Source: Oceanobacillus limi (lineage in GTDB: Bacteria > Bacillota > Bacilli > Bacillales > Amphibacillaceae). Taken from it: 64,000 bases of DNA. Both the position numbers and the translations under genes were made by a program. The notes beneath the pieces are model-generated. The model had not been told where the DNA came from. It ran no database searches and saw only the letters and a list, made by a program, of their open reading frames with translations. The stretch lies in NCBI RefSeq assembly GCF_900111445.1, contig NZ_FOHE01000003.1, positions 1,729-65,728 on the forward strand, given 5' to 3'. Numbering within the stretch: position 1 is the first letter of the stretch; the number at the start of each line of letters is the position of its first letter. This document shows, in pieces, positions 32,769-41,869 of the stretch.

Positions 32769-32783
32769 AGGCTTGTGATTATA

Positions 32784-33557
32784 ATGGAATCAGCGATTAT
32801 TACTAGCAATATAACGAAAAAATATAAGCTATATCAATCTGGTCGGGAAAGAATCCTCGATCTGATTACTCCGAAAAGCTATGGGGATGACTTTTATGCC
32901 TTAAGGGATGTCAGTTTCGTAGCGGAAAAAGGGGATGTAATTGGCTTTGTTGGGATTAATGGATCGGGTAAATCAACATTGTCCAATATTATCGCAGGGA
33001 TTGTTCCAGAAACATCTGGATCCGTGAAAGTGAATGGAGAAACTGCGCTGATCGCTGTTTCGGCTGGATTAAAGGGAGATCTTTCCGGCCGAGATAATAT
33101 TGAATTAAAATGCTTGATGCTTGGTTTTTCCAAAGAAGAAATTAAAAAGATGGAACCAGAAATCATTGAATTCTCGGAGTTAGGCAGGTTTATTGATCAG
33201 CCTGTTAAGTCCTATTCTAGTGGGATGAAGTCGAGATTGGGTTTTGCGATTTCCGTTACGGTTGATCCAGACATTTTAATTATTGATGAAGCGTTATCCG
33301 TTGGGGATAAGGCATTCGCCGAAAAAAGCTTACAAAAGATGAAAGAGTTTAAAAAACTTGGTAAAACGATGATTTTTGTTAGCCACTCGATTGGACAGAT
33401 GAAACAGTTTTGCGAGAAAATTTTATGGCTAGAGTTTGGTAAGGTAAAGGAATTTGGAACAGTTGATGAGGTTATCCCAAAGTATGAAGAATTCCTCAAG
33501 AAATGGAAAAAGATGTCTAGTAAAGAAAAACAAGCCTATCGAGACGCGGCCGAATAG
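32784..33557 (+). CDS. tagH: Teichoic acid ABC transporter ATPase TagH
   Basis: A 257-residue ABC ATPase. Walker A GINGSGKST, the signature YSSGMKSRLGFA, Walker B PDILIIDEALSVGD and the switch His in FVSHS are present. LKCLMLGFSKEEIKKME and QPVKSYSSGMKSR closely follow B. subtilis TagH. It lacks the membrane helix and outer domain that extend B. subtilis TagH to 527 residues, so only the motor part is present, as in many other species. The ATG at 32784 is preferred by family start; a GTG at 32775 sits closer to AAAGG and is possible. It works with TagG. Confidence 0.93.
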   Translation: MESAIITSNITKKYKLYQSGRERILDLITPKSYGDDFYALRDVSFVAEKGDVIGFVGINGSGKSTLSNIIAGIVPETSGSVKVNGETALIAVSAGLKGDLSGRDNIELKCLMLGFSKEEIKKMEPEIIEFSELGRFIDQPVKSYSSGMKSRLGFAISVTVDPDILIIDEALSVGDKAFAEKSLQKMKEFKKLGKTMIFVSHSIGQMKQFCEKILWLEFGKVKEFGTVDEVIPKYEEFLKKWKKMSSKEKQAYRDAAE

Positions 33558-33584
33558 TAGTAACAATAATTATAGAAGACTTGT

Positions 33585-33615
33585 ACAGAAGACATGTGCT
33601 TGTCTTCTTTTTTTG
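33585..33615 (+). terminator. Terminator of tagGH
   Basis: AGAAGACA (33587-33594) pairs with TGTCTTCT (33601-33608), then seven T residues. Confidence 0.88.
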
Positions 33616-33708
33616 TTGAATTATGTTTTAAAAAGACGAATATTGTTGTAAAATTATTTCATATAAATATCAATCTATAATTCTATTTGATAAGGGGATA
33701 GCTATTCT

Positions 33709-35532
33709 ATGAAAAAGTCAATCATCACTGTTACCGCATTTTTGAATATTATTCTATTATCTTCATTTCATCCTGTATCTGCAGCGGAAAAAGAAGATGA
33801 ATCCACTACAATAAAAAAAGGTACGGAAGTATATGGGGAAGATATAAGTGAACTTACCGAGGAAGAATTGCAGTATGTACCTGAAGGATGGCGTGATGGA
33901 GTTGTAGAAGATGATCATATTCACGATCCAATTGAGACTGATGCACGGAATATACAATCCGTATACCCGGATGTAAATAACTATATCTCTTCTAGGAATC
34001 TAGCAACACCTTCTATAGAGTTTGATCATAAATCTGTCTTTCCAACAATCTTTTTTCGGTATGGTAAGCCAGAAGGAGTTGTAGCACATGAAACAGCGAA
34101 TAACTCCTCAACAATTACTGGTGAAATTTCGTATATGACAAGAAACTATAAAAATGCTTTTGTTCATGCATTTGTTGACGATGATCGTGTGATTGAAATC
34201 CACCCGACCAAATATGCATCATGGGGGGCAGGGCGTTATGCGAATGAGCGCTTCATTCATGTAGAACTAGTACGCGTTCATACCTTCAACGAATTTGCTC
34301 GTTCGGTTAATAATTATGCAACCTATATTGCTTCCTTATTACACAAACATGACCTTGGAGTCGTTAGTGCAGAGTATAACGGCACCGGTACTTTATGGTC
34401 ACATAATGCCGTTAGTCGCTTTTTAGGTGGTACAACCCATACCGATCCTATTGGTTATTTTTCAAAATGGGGTTATTCATGGGAGGAGTTTGTCATGTTA
34501 GTAGGGGAAAAATACAACGACATGGCAACGTTTGAACGTACGAGTAAGCTTGGTCATATTCGTTCGAAGCAGGTGCGAATTTACCAAGACCCATTATTAA
34601 AAGACGATTATGAAACAGCTGGTACAGAATACACCAACCATGTATATTACATCAAACAACAATTAAAGAAAGGTACTGAAGTCTATTATTTAATTAGCAA
34701 GAAACCAAGTAGTAGTGAAGGAACTGTTGGATGGGTAAATAGTAAGGATATGCAGGTTTATTCGCATGTTGGTGTAGATCGAAGGGAAAAGGAATTTGAA
34801 GTAATAAATGGATCAGGAAAAGCGTATAATCGTGCGTGGGGTGGAAGTAAGAATTTAGTCTATTCCGACTTATACCCGTACTTAGGTAATACTTTCCTTG
34901 TTAATTTAACGGAAGAGGTTGGAAATAACACTTGGTATCGAGGTTATCTTGCAGGAAAACAGGTTTGGATTCATTCGAATCATTTGGAGGAGAAAATCCG
35001 TTTTATTGATGTGGCATCAAGCTCGTCCCATTATGATGGAATTTATGCATTAGTTGACATGGAGGCCATTACTGGATATCCATTGCAGGATGGATCTAAA
35101 GCATACCGACCAGAACAAGAGGTATCACGTTCACATGCAGCAGTAATCTTTACACGTGCTCTAAACATACCAACACCAAGCAATGTAAGTTCGATATTAG
35201 ACAATTATAGTGATATTAGCAGTTCTCATGATTACGCCAATCAAATTGCAGCAACGTATAAGGAAGAAATATTTCGTGGAAATAATGGAAGATTTATGGA
35301 TGGGCCGTTAACTCGTGAACAAATGGCTACTGTAATCGCAAATGCATTTGAACTGGAGGATATTGGTGTTGAAACAGGAGTAAATCTTGAAAATGTATCA
35401 CCTTCACACAAAAAAAATGTTGATCTATTAGCTCAGCATGGGATTACGGTTGCACTTGATGATTATCGACCTAGTGAAACGGTCACTCGGGGTCAATTTG
35501 CTACTTTTATTTACCGAGCAATACAAAAATAA
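33709..35532 (+). CDS. SLH-anchored N-acetylmuramoyl-L-alanine amidase
   Basis: A 607-residue exported wall hydrolase. Signal peptide 1-25. Amidase_2 domain about 95-260, with probable zinc ligands His127 (VVAHETANNSS), His232 (LWSHNAVSRFLGG) and Asp246 (THTDPIGYF). GW/SH3-like binding modules (about 275-430) follow. Three SLH domains end the protein (about 432-485, 497-550, 560-607), with SRSHAAVIFTRAL, LTREQMATVIANAF and VTRGQFATFIYRA. It should cut the stem peptide from MurNAc while held on the secondary wall polymer. AAGGGGAT precedes the ATG. It comes right after tagGH and before the main S-layer gene. Confidence 0.92.
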   Translation: MKKSIITVTAFLNIILLSSFHPVSAAEKEDESTTIKKGTEVYGEDISELTEEELQYVPEGWRDGVVEDDHIHDPIETDARNIQSVYPDVNNYISSRNLATPSIEFDHKSVFPTIFFRYGKPEGVVAHETANNSSTITGEISYMTRNYKNAFVHAFVDDDRVIEIHPTKYASWGAGRYANERFIHVELVRVHTFNEFARSVNNYATYIASLLHKHDLGVVSAEYNGTGTLWSHNAVSRFLGGTTHTDPIGYFSKWGYSWEEFVMLVGEKYNDMATFERTSKLGHIRSKQVRIYQDPLLKDDYETAGTEYTNHVYYIKQQLKKGTEVYYLISKKPSSSEGTVGWVNSKDMQVYSHVGVDRREKEFEVINGSGKAYNRAWGGSKNLVYSDLYPYLGNTFLVNLTEEVGNNTWYRGYLAGKQVWIHSNHLEEKIRFIDVASSSSHYDGIYALVDMEAITGYPLQDGSKAYRPEQEVSRSHAAVIFTRALNIPTPSNVSSILDNYSDISSSHDYANQIAATYKEEIFRGNNGRFMDGPLTREQMATVIANAFELEDIGVETGVNLENVSPSHKKNVDLLAQHGITVALDDYRPSETVTRGQFATFIYRAIQK

Positions 35533-35877
35533 TAAGTTTTCAGTTAAAAATTGGGTATAATGGGTCTAATTTACCGTAAAAAGGACTTGCAACCTACTAT
35601 TCTAGGATGTAAAATGTAGACATGCCTAGAAGTTATATTGGTTTTGATAGACAAAACATGCACTAATATTTCATCTATAAGAATATGATTCTATAAATAT
35701 AGTTGACAATAGTTGACAGAATTTACTACTACAATTATACTATATTGGAATCAATGTCTACTAGGTTAATAATCTGTCACTTAGGCCCTATATTCTTCAT
35801 TTAGTATTTATACATAGATATATGTGGTCTGAAAGGGCAGAAAATTATAAATCATTTTAAGGGAGGATAAAGTTTTT
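35533..35877 (+). promoter_or_regulatory. Strong promoter and long leader of the S-layer gene
   Basis: -35 TTGACA (35713-35718), 17-base spacer and -10 TATACT (35736-35741) form a near-consensus sigma-A promoter. A second TTGACA lies 10 bases upstream (35703-35708). Transcription would start near 35748, giving a leader of about 130 nt that ends with the strong ribosome site AAGGGAGG. No terminator hairpin is visible for the preceding amidase gene. Confidence 0.85.
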
Positions 35878-38553
35878 ATGGCTAACAATAAAACTTTCCG
35901 TAAAGCAGCAATTTCAACAATGGCAGCATCTACTGTAGTTGCAGCTGTTGCACCAGCAGTTTCTGCTGATTCAGCATCAGGTTTCTCTGATGTAACAAAA
36001 GAAGGTATTCCAAGTCATTACGATGCAATCATGAACTTGAGTGCACAAAACGTAATCACTGGTTACGAAGATGATACTTTCCGTCCTTGGGAATCTATCT
36101 ACCGTGCACAAGTTGCAGCAATGCTATCTCGTGCTAAAGGTCTAAAAGCTCCAAGTGACCTTGAAAGTTCACTAGACGTTTACACTGACGTAAATGTTGA
36201 CTCTGATAATGCGGCTGAAATCGCAGCTGTAACAGAAGCAGGATATTTCCAAGGTAACTCTGGTGTATTCTCTTCTTGGACAGAAATCAACCGTGAGCAA
36301 ATGGCAACTGTATTAGTTCGCGCATTTGACCTTGATTCTTATGATCTTGAAGACGTTGCAGTTAACCTTGACAACGTAAGTCCAAGTCACCAAGCAAATG
36401 TACAAATTCTTGCTAACGCTGGAATTACTACTGAAACAGAAGATTTCAACCCAACAGGTGACGTAACTCGTGCATCCTTCGCAACTTTCTTAGATAGAGC
36501 TCAAAAATTTGTTGCTGAGCAAGAAGCTGCAGCACCAGAAGTTAAGAGTGTAAGTGCGATTAACGCTGAAGAAATTCAAGTAACATTCAGCAAAAATGTT
36601 GATATAGCAACTGCTTCTAATGCGGCTAACTATGAGCTGGAAATTAATGGAGCAGATGAAACTGGTAATATCGAAGATATTTCAGTATCTGGAAACACAG
36701 CGACAATCCGTTTAGATGGCGTTGTATTCTCTAGTGGAGATAAATTCGTACTACAAGTTAAAGATTCAGTTAAAGGTGTAAATGGTGAACAAGTTGAAAG
36801 ATTTACTACAAATGAAGTTCCTTTCGATGTAACATCTGCACCAGCTGTAGTTTCTTCTGGCTTTAACGGTGCTGACTTAGTACTAGAATTTGACAGACCA
36901 GTTGATACTACAACTACTTTAATTAAATTAGATGGTGTTGCTCTTGGATCATCTTCTTTAGCTGCTGTTGATGATACTGCAGCTGGCAACTATAAGTATA
37001 CAGTATCTGGTCTTACTGCTGATGAACAAACAAAAGCAGGAGAGGCTGGAGACCATGAGGTTGTTATTTTTGATTTAGCTGATACAAAAGGAACTGTTGC
37101 TAATGTAGCTAGCGTTGTTACTTCAACTTACAACCTATCAGCTGATCAACAAGCACCTGAAGTTGTATCAGTAGAATCATTAAATGCTAATAAGTTCTTT
37201 ATTGAGTTAAGTGAAGCTGCTACTGCTACAGATGCATCATTCATAGTGGAAAAAGGTAACCATACTTTCACTGTAGGTGGAGATAACTCCCAATTAAGTA
37301 CTGATGTAAGTGCAGGTGCTGGTGATGAGAATAATAAAGTATACTATGAACAAGGTACGTACCTTGGTAAACCTGGTTACTATGTAACAATTACTGAACC
37401 TGCATCTGGCGAATTAAATCCATTATATAAAGATGGGGAAACAAGTGTTTCTTTAAATGTTACATTCGAAAATTACAAAGATTCTGCGGATTATGTTGGT
37501 TCAAAATATGAAGGTACAGTGACTCTATCTAAAGATTCTAACAAACCAGCTATTGAAACAACTGCTATTTCTGGATCAAACTTAGTAATTGATTTTGATG
37601 GGGCTTTATCTGGTGCACCTGCACTATCTGATGTAGTTGTAAGAGATAAAGATGGAGTTATTATTACTCCAACTGGTATTACATTAAATGGGTCTGACGT
37701 CGTAGAAATCACACTTGGATCCGTGGCTGATGAGCCATATACTGTAGAATTTGCTGAAGGTAAAGTTCAGTACGAAGTAGTTAAAAATGATGTATCTGCA
37801 TATAACTTAAATGCAAATAAAAATGATGTATTAACAGCTACTGTTCAATCAACATCAAATAACTTCTTTAAGTATGTTGAATTTGTTACAAATGGTACTA
37901 CTCCATCTATAAATACAGACAATGAAATCACTGTTGATTATGGTGTTGAAATGGATAATTCAGCATTATCTGTTTCTAACTATCAATTAGATGGTAAAGC
38001 GTTGCCTGCTGGTACTGAAGTTGACTTTGTTGGTGATAAAACAACAGTACAAATAACATTACCTGAAGGTTCATTCGAAACATCTACAGACTACAAGTTC
38101 ACAATTGATTCAAGTGTAACTACTAAAGATGGCGTACGTGTTGTAGGTGACTTACAAACTAAAAAAGCTTATGAAACTGTTTTAGGCCTAACAGATAATG
38201 TTGCACCAACAGTTGCTGGTGGTCAATACTTAGTTGCAAATGATACAGATACAACAACTACTGATCTTATTGTTAAGTTCTCTGAAGTAATTACTACTCC
38301 TGATAGTGATGACTTCAAAGTAACTGTACAAGGATCAACTCAAACTGTTGCTTCTATTAGTGATACAGATACAAGTGACGAATATGTAGTTATTACATTA
38401 TCTGACGCTGTTAACGTAGGACAATCTGCTACTGTAGAAGTTGTTCCAGAAGGCGACGATAACGCTGTATTATCTGTTGAAGATGCAGATGGTAATAAAG
38501 CTACTGGTTCGGTAACAGTTTCAACTAAAACTAAAGATAATCAAGGTAACTAA
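35878..38553 (+). CDS. Probable main S-layer protein, SLH domains at the N-terminus
   Basis: An 891-residue acidic exported protein. Signal peptide 1-30 (PAVSADSASG). Three SLH domains at about 33-80, 96-150 and 160-212 (SIYRAQVAAMLSRA; EINREQMATVLVRAF; VTRASFATFLDRA) bind the wall polymer. The rest (215-891) is a chain of Ig-like domains of the SbsA type, with VKSVSAINAEEIQVTFSKNV and VVSVESLNANKFFIELSEAA as repeated motifs. Cys is absent. Codon use is strongly biased and the promoter is very strong, which fits a major protein. It is the only SLH protein here with SLH at the N-terminus. No glycosylation site can be predicted with confidence. Confidence 0.9.
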   Translation: MANNKTFRKAAISTMAASTVVAAVAPAVSADSASGFSDVTKEGIPSHYDAIMNLSAQNVITGYEDDTFRPWESIYRAQVAAMLSRAKGLKAPSDLESSLDVYTDVNVDSDNAAEIAAVTEAGYFQGNSGVFSSWTEINREQMATVLVRAFDLDSYDLEDVAVNLDNVSPSHQANVQILANAGITTETEDFNPTGDVTRASFATFLDRAQKFVAEQEAAAPEVKSVSAINAEEIQVTFSKNVDIATASNAANYELEINGADETGNIEDISVSGNTATIRLDGVVFSSGDKFVLQVKDSVKGVNGEQVERFTTNEVPFDVTSAPAVVSSGFNGADLVLEFDRPVDTTTTLIKLDGVALGSSSLAAVDDTAAGNYKYTVSGLTADEQTKAGEAGDHEVVIFDLADTKGTVANVASVVTSTYNLSADQQAPEVVSVESLNANKFFIELSEAATATDASFIVEKGNHTFTVGGDNSQLSTDVSAGAGDENNKVYYEQGTYLGKPGYYVTITEPASGELNPLYKDGETSVSLNVTFENYKDSADYVGSKYEGTVTLSKDSNKPAIETTAISGSNLVIDFDGALSGAPALSDVVVRDKDGVIITPTGITLNGSDVVEITLGSVADEPYTVEFAEGKVQYEVVKNDVSAYNLNANKNDVLTATVQSTSNNFFKYVEFVTNGTTPSINTDNEITVDYGVEMDNSALSVSNYQLDGKALPAGTEVDFVGDKTTVQITLPEGSFETSTDYKFTIDSSVTTKDGVRVVGDLQTKKAYETVLGLTDNVAPTVAGGQYLVANDTDTTTTDLIVKFSEVITTPDSDDFKVTVQGSTQTVASISDTDTSDEYVVITLSDAVNVGQSATVEVVPEGDDNAVLSVEDADGNKATGSVTVSTKTKDNQGN

Positions 38554-38608
38554 TTAAATTTGTAGTAAGTCATATTACTAACAAGTATTATGGTACTAAA
38601 GTAAAAAT

Positions 38609-38648
38609 AGAGTCCTGTAGAGATTTCTGCAGGACTCTTCTTTTTTTA
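38609..38648 (+). terminator. Terminator of the S-layer gene
   Basis: AGAGTCCTG (38609-38617) with its continuation pairs with CAGGACTCT (38629-38637), then TCTTTTTTT. From 38649 to 39062 I see no gene, only AT-rich sequence. Confidence 0.9.
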
Positions 38649-39062
38649 GTTTATTTATCATTATATTCCCCACTACTCTATACAACCAATTTAATATTTC
38701 TATATATTAACTATGCCATTATTAATTATAATTGAAAACTATAGTTTGCTAAGATGTAAAACAAAATATGTAGAAGTTATTATAGTCGCCTAAACATGTA
38801 AATTCTTAAACTGTCTATACCTCAGTCCCCCTTAGAATATTCAAATAACCATTACGTTTTCGTCCTTTATTTTTTTATCTCACTAATTAATCACCATTAT
38901 TAATTACTATATACCTATTATTTGGTTGTCTACGGGAAATATTATGATAAAATGGGTATTGCCAAGGTGGAAAAGTGTGGTAGTTAGATGCTTTTTTAGG
39001 GAATAGCTGAATGTTTAACAATAAAAAGAGAAAAAGTACGATCATGAGGAGAGTATGAATTT

Positions 39063-39323
39063 ATGGGAGCATCAAAAGTAGCTTATCATATAAGCAGCTT
39101 ATTACAGATTTTATTAACCATCTTTCTATTTTTATTTATTGGTGCAACAATTAATGATATAGCTTGGTATGCTGATAATGCATTTATGGGAACGGAGGAA
39201 GTAGCATATATCGGAGGAATAACGGATATAGTAATTGGTCTTGTAATCTATTCAATAATTATGGCAATCTTAAAGGCCGTAAAGAGCCCTTATAAAAAAA
39301 TAAAGCAAACGAGCAGCAAATGA
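39063..39323 (+). CDS. Small two-helix membrane protein, unknown function
   Basis: An 86-residue protein with hydrophobic segments at about 12-32 (SSLLQILLTIFLFLFIGATI) and 50-70 (GGITDIVIGLVIYSIIMAIL) and a Lys-rich C-terminal tail (KAVKSPYKKIKQTSSK), so both ends probably lie inside. GAGGAGAG lies 9 bases before the ATG, supporting real translation. No family recognised. It lies between the S-layer gene and the acyltransferase gene on the same strand. Confidence 0.6.
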   Translation: MGASKVAYHISSLLQILLTIFLFLFIGATINDIAWYADNAFMGTEEVAYIGGITDIVIGLVIYSIIMAILKAVKSPYKKIKQTSSK

Positions 39324-39549
39324 ACTTTTGATAGTATAGTGAAATTGGAATTCTAGATAACGAAACAGTTTAAACCTTTCTATTAGTGAAATGATTTACT
39401 ATAGGTGTGGGCGAGAATGGTTTTATCACAGTTTGAATTATAACCCCTCTTTTACCTCCATAGCATCAACTAACAATGCCTATTAAACCCAATTTCTTTA
39501 TGATATAATTTTAAAATACTATGTGTATTTAAATAGGAGCTGGACTGGA

Positions 39550-41544
39550 ATGGATCAACCATTAATTAATATCGAGCGAAAGTTTAGGCCTGAAATAGAA
39601 GGACTACGCTTTGTAGCTGCAATGCTAGTGGCTGTATATCATATTTGGTTCCATAGGGTTTCTGGTGGAGTTGATGTGTTTTTTGTTATTTCGGGCTTTT
39701 TAATTACAACATCGATTATTTCTACTATCAATAAAACGAGAGCCTTTCGTTTTTGGCCGTATGTATCAAAATTGATGAAACGGCTTTTTCCTTCCGTGTT
39801 TTTCATTTTAGGTATTGTTTTGGTTTGTAGCTTCTTTTTTTTGCCTGCATCCATTTTTCATAAAACAATACGCGAAGTGATCGCTTCGATGTTTTACTAC
39901 CAGAATTGGCAATTAGCGATTTCGAGTACAGACTATTTAGATGTTAGTCAAATGAAGTCACCTGTGGAACACTTTTGGGCATTGTCCATTCAAGGCCAGT
40001 TCTATATCATATGGTTCCTAATTTTTACTGTTATTTTATTGATGATTAGAAAATTTAAATATAACCCGAGAAAGCTTATTAACATCGTATTGGGATTGTT
40101 GTTCATTATTTCATTGTGTTATTCCATTTATCTAACTCATGTCAATCAGCCTTTAGCCTACTTTATAACCTTTACGCGCGTGTGGGAATTTGCTTTGGGA
40201 GGTTTGATTTGCGTCAATTTATCATCGATAAAGCTTAACAAGTTTATCGCCGCTTTTATAGGTTGGCTTGGCTTAGTTGGCTTAATTGTGACAGGAATGA
40301 TATTTGAAGTGTCACAAATGTTTCCTGGCTATATCGCCTTATGGCCGATGGCATGTGCCTTGCTCATTATCTTATCCGGCGAACAGGAAACGAAATACAG
40401 TGTAAAACGTTTCTTAGGCAATCCTCTCATGGTAAAATTGGGAGGAATTTCGTTTGGAATATACTTATGGCACTGGGTTTTACTTATGTTCTATCGATAC
40501 AATATAGCGGAAGATCCAGGAATAATAATAGGAATGTTAATTATTCTTATATCTATTATCCTGTCTTTCTTGATGACAAAATTTATTGAAGAACCAGTTA
40601 GACGAGCGAAAGTAAATCGATTCGCTTTTCGTAGACTAGCGATAATGGGAATAGTGAATATACTAATCATTGTGGCTCTGATAGTTAATGTACAACTCGA
40701 ACCTAAAGCCAAGATTACCTCTGCAGATTACCCTGGTGCAATGGCAGCTAGTGGGGTTGTTGATGTACCGTATCGAGAGCCCATCCCGTCTTATTCGGAG
40801 GTTTTTGATGACTTACCGATTTCACATCTTGATGGTAGTAATCAAACGTTGGAGGAAACGAGTGTACGTGTTGGGGAATACGGAGAACTAGAAATGTACG
40901 ATGCAACCATCGCACTGGTAGGAAGCTCTCATGCTGAACATTGGTTGGGGGCCATTCTAGAAGCGACGGAGAATCATAATTTTCGCGTTTTGTCATTGAC
41001 ACGATCTGGAACACGTTTTTCCACTGGTTATAACGAGGGTACGCCTAAAGCAACATGGAATAAGAACGTGCTAGACTACCTTGAAGATGCCGATATCGAT
41101 CTCGTCATAGGTCAAGGGACGGCTTCTGATACAACTAAGCCAGAAATCCAACAGCAAATGATTGATCAACTGGAGTATGTGAAAGAAGAGTATGGTATGG
41201 ATGTCTTAGTTGTTCGTGATAACCCAAGGTTTGGATTTAATGTGCTAGAATCCTTAGAGATGAACGGGGTCGCTAAGACAAAAAAGAAAATGAACGAAGA
41301 AAAGAAAAGTCAACAAGATGAAGCCTATTGGATCAACTTTGAACAGGAGAACAAGTCTCTTTATACATTTGATTTAAGTGATTACTTTAAAGTCGATGGA
41401 GAATATGAACCAATCATTGGTAATATCATCATTTACCGTGATGGTGATCACATAACAAACACCTATGCAGAAAGCTTCGGACCAATTTTCGAAAAGAAGA
41501 TTATGGAAATACTAGAAAAAAGGGGAAGATTAGCTTCTTATTAG
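39550..41544 (+). CDS. OafA/OatA-type membrane O-acyltransferase with SGNH domain
   Basis: A 664-residue enzyme. The N-terminal acyltransferase_3 domain (about 8-380) has EIEGLRFVAAMLVAVYHIWF with the active-site His, GGVDVFFVISGFLIT and LSIQGQFYIIWFL, with about ten to eleven helices. The outer C-terminal part (about 420-664) looks like an SGNH esterase-type domain: ALVGSSHAEHWLGAIL carries the Ser. This two-part form acetylates wall glycans or polymers, using acetyl passed across the membrane. Target here may be peptidoglycan or the S-layer-binding polymer. The ATG at 39550 is used because TAGGAG lies 10 bases upstream; an in-frame GTG at 39523 has no site. Confidence 0.9.
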   Translation: MDQPLINIERKFRPEIEGLRFVAAMLVAVYHIWFHRVSGGVDVFFVISGFLITTSIISTINKTRAFRFWPYVSKLMKRLFPSVFFILGIVLVCSFFFLPASIFHKTIREVIASMFYYQNWQLAISSTDYLDVSQMKSPVEHFWALSIQGQFYIIWFLIFTVILLMIRKFKYNPRKLINIVLGLLFIISLCYSIYLTHVNQPLAYFITFTRVWEFALGGLICVNLSSIKLNKFIAAFIGWLGLVGLIVTGMIFEVSQMFPGYIALWPMACALLIILSGEQETKYSVKRFLGNPLMVKLGGISFGIYLWHWVLLMFYRYNIAEDPGIIIGMLIILISIILSFLMTKFIEEPVRRAKVNRFAFRRLAIMGIVNILIIVALIVNVQLEPKAKITSADYPGAMAASGVVDVPYREPIPSYSEVFDDLPISHLDGSNQTLEETSVRVGEYGELEMYDATIALVGSSHAEHWLGAILEATENHNFRVLSLTRSGTRFSTGYNEGTPKATWNKNVLDYLEDADIDLVIGQGTASDTTKPEIQQQMIDQLEYVKEEYGMDVLVVRDNPRFGFNVLESLEMNGVAKTKKKMNEEKKSQQDEAYWINFEQENKSLYTFDLSDYFKVDGEYEPIIGNIIIYRDGDHITNTYAESFGPIFEKKIMEILEKRGRLASY

Positions 41545-41563
41545 GATCCCTTTAGTATTAAAA

Positions 41564-41600
41564 TGAAACCCCTTTGTTGGAAGTAAGCAAGGGGGTTTTT
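41564..41600 (+). terminator. Terminator of the acyltransferase gene
   Basis: AAACCCCTTTG (41566-41576) pairs with CAAGGGGGTTT (about 41588-41598), one mismatch, then T residues. From 41601 to 41869 no gene is seen. Confidence 0.85.
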
Positions 41601-41869
41601 GGAACCCTGTTATGTCTGAAATGCTGCTTTTAATAGTTTTCTACTAATGAATAGATTATAATTAGTACCAACCTATCCAAACCCTCTTTATAAATTGATA
41701 GATTCTTCGATGAATTATATATGTGAAAAAGCTATATATATGAGGTAATAGATAGGTTTCTATACTATATGGAAGCACGTGGTACGATGTAATAAAATAA
41801 AAGAAAAAGGGGGCATGATAACGTCCGATGAATATAATTTTGTAAAATAAATAGAGGGAGAACTGCAGC

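Noticed and set aside
32784-33557. TagH as a truncated pseudogene
   Set aside because: It lacks the outer domain of B. subtilis TagH, but all ATPase motifs are intact and many species have this short form.
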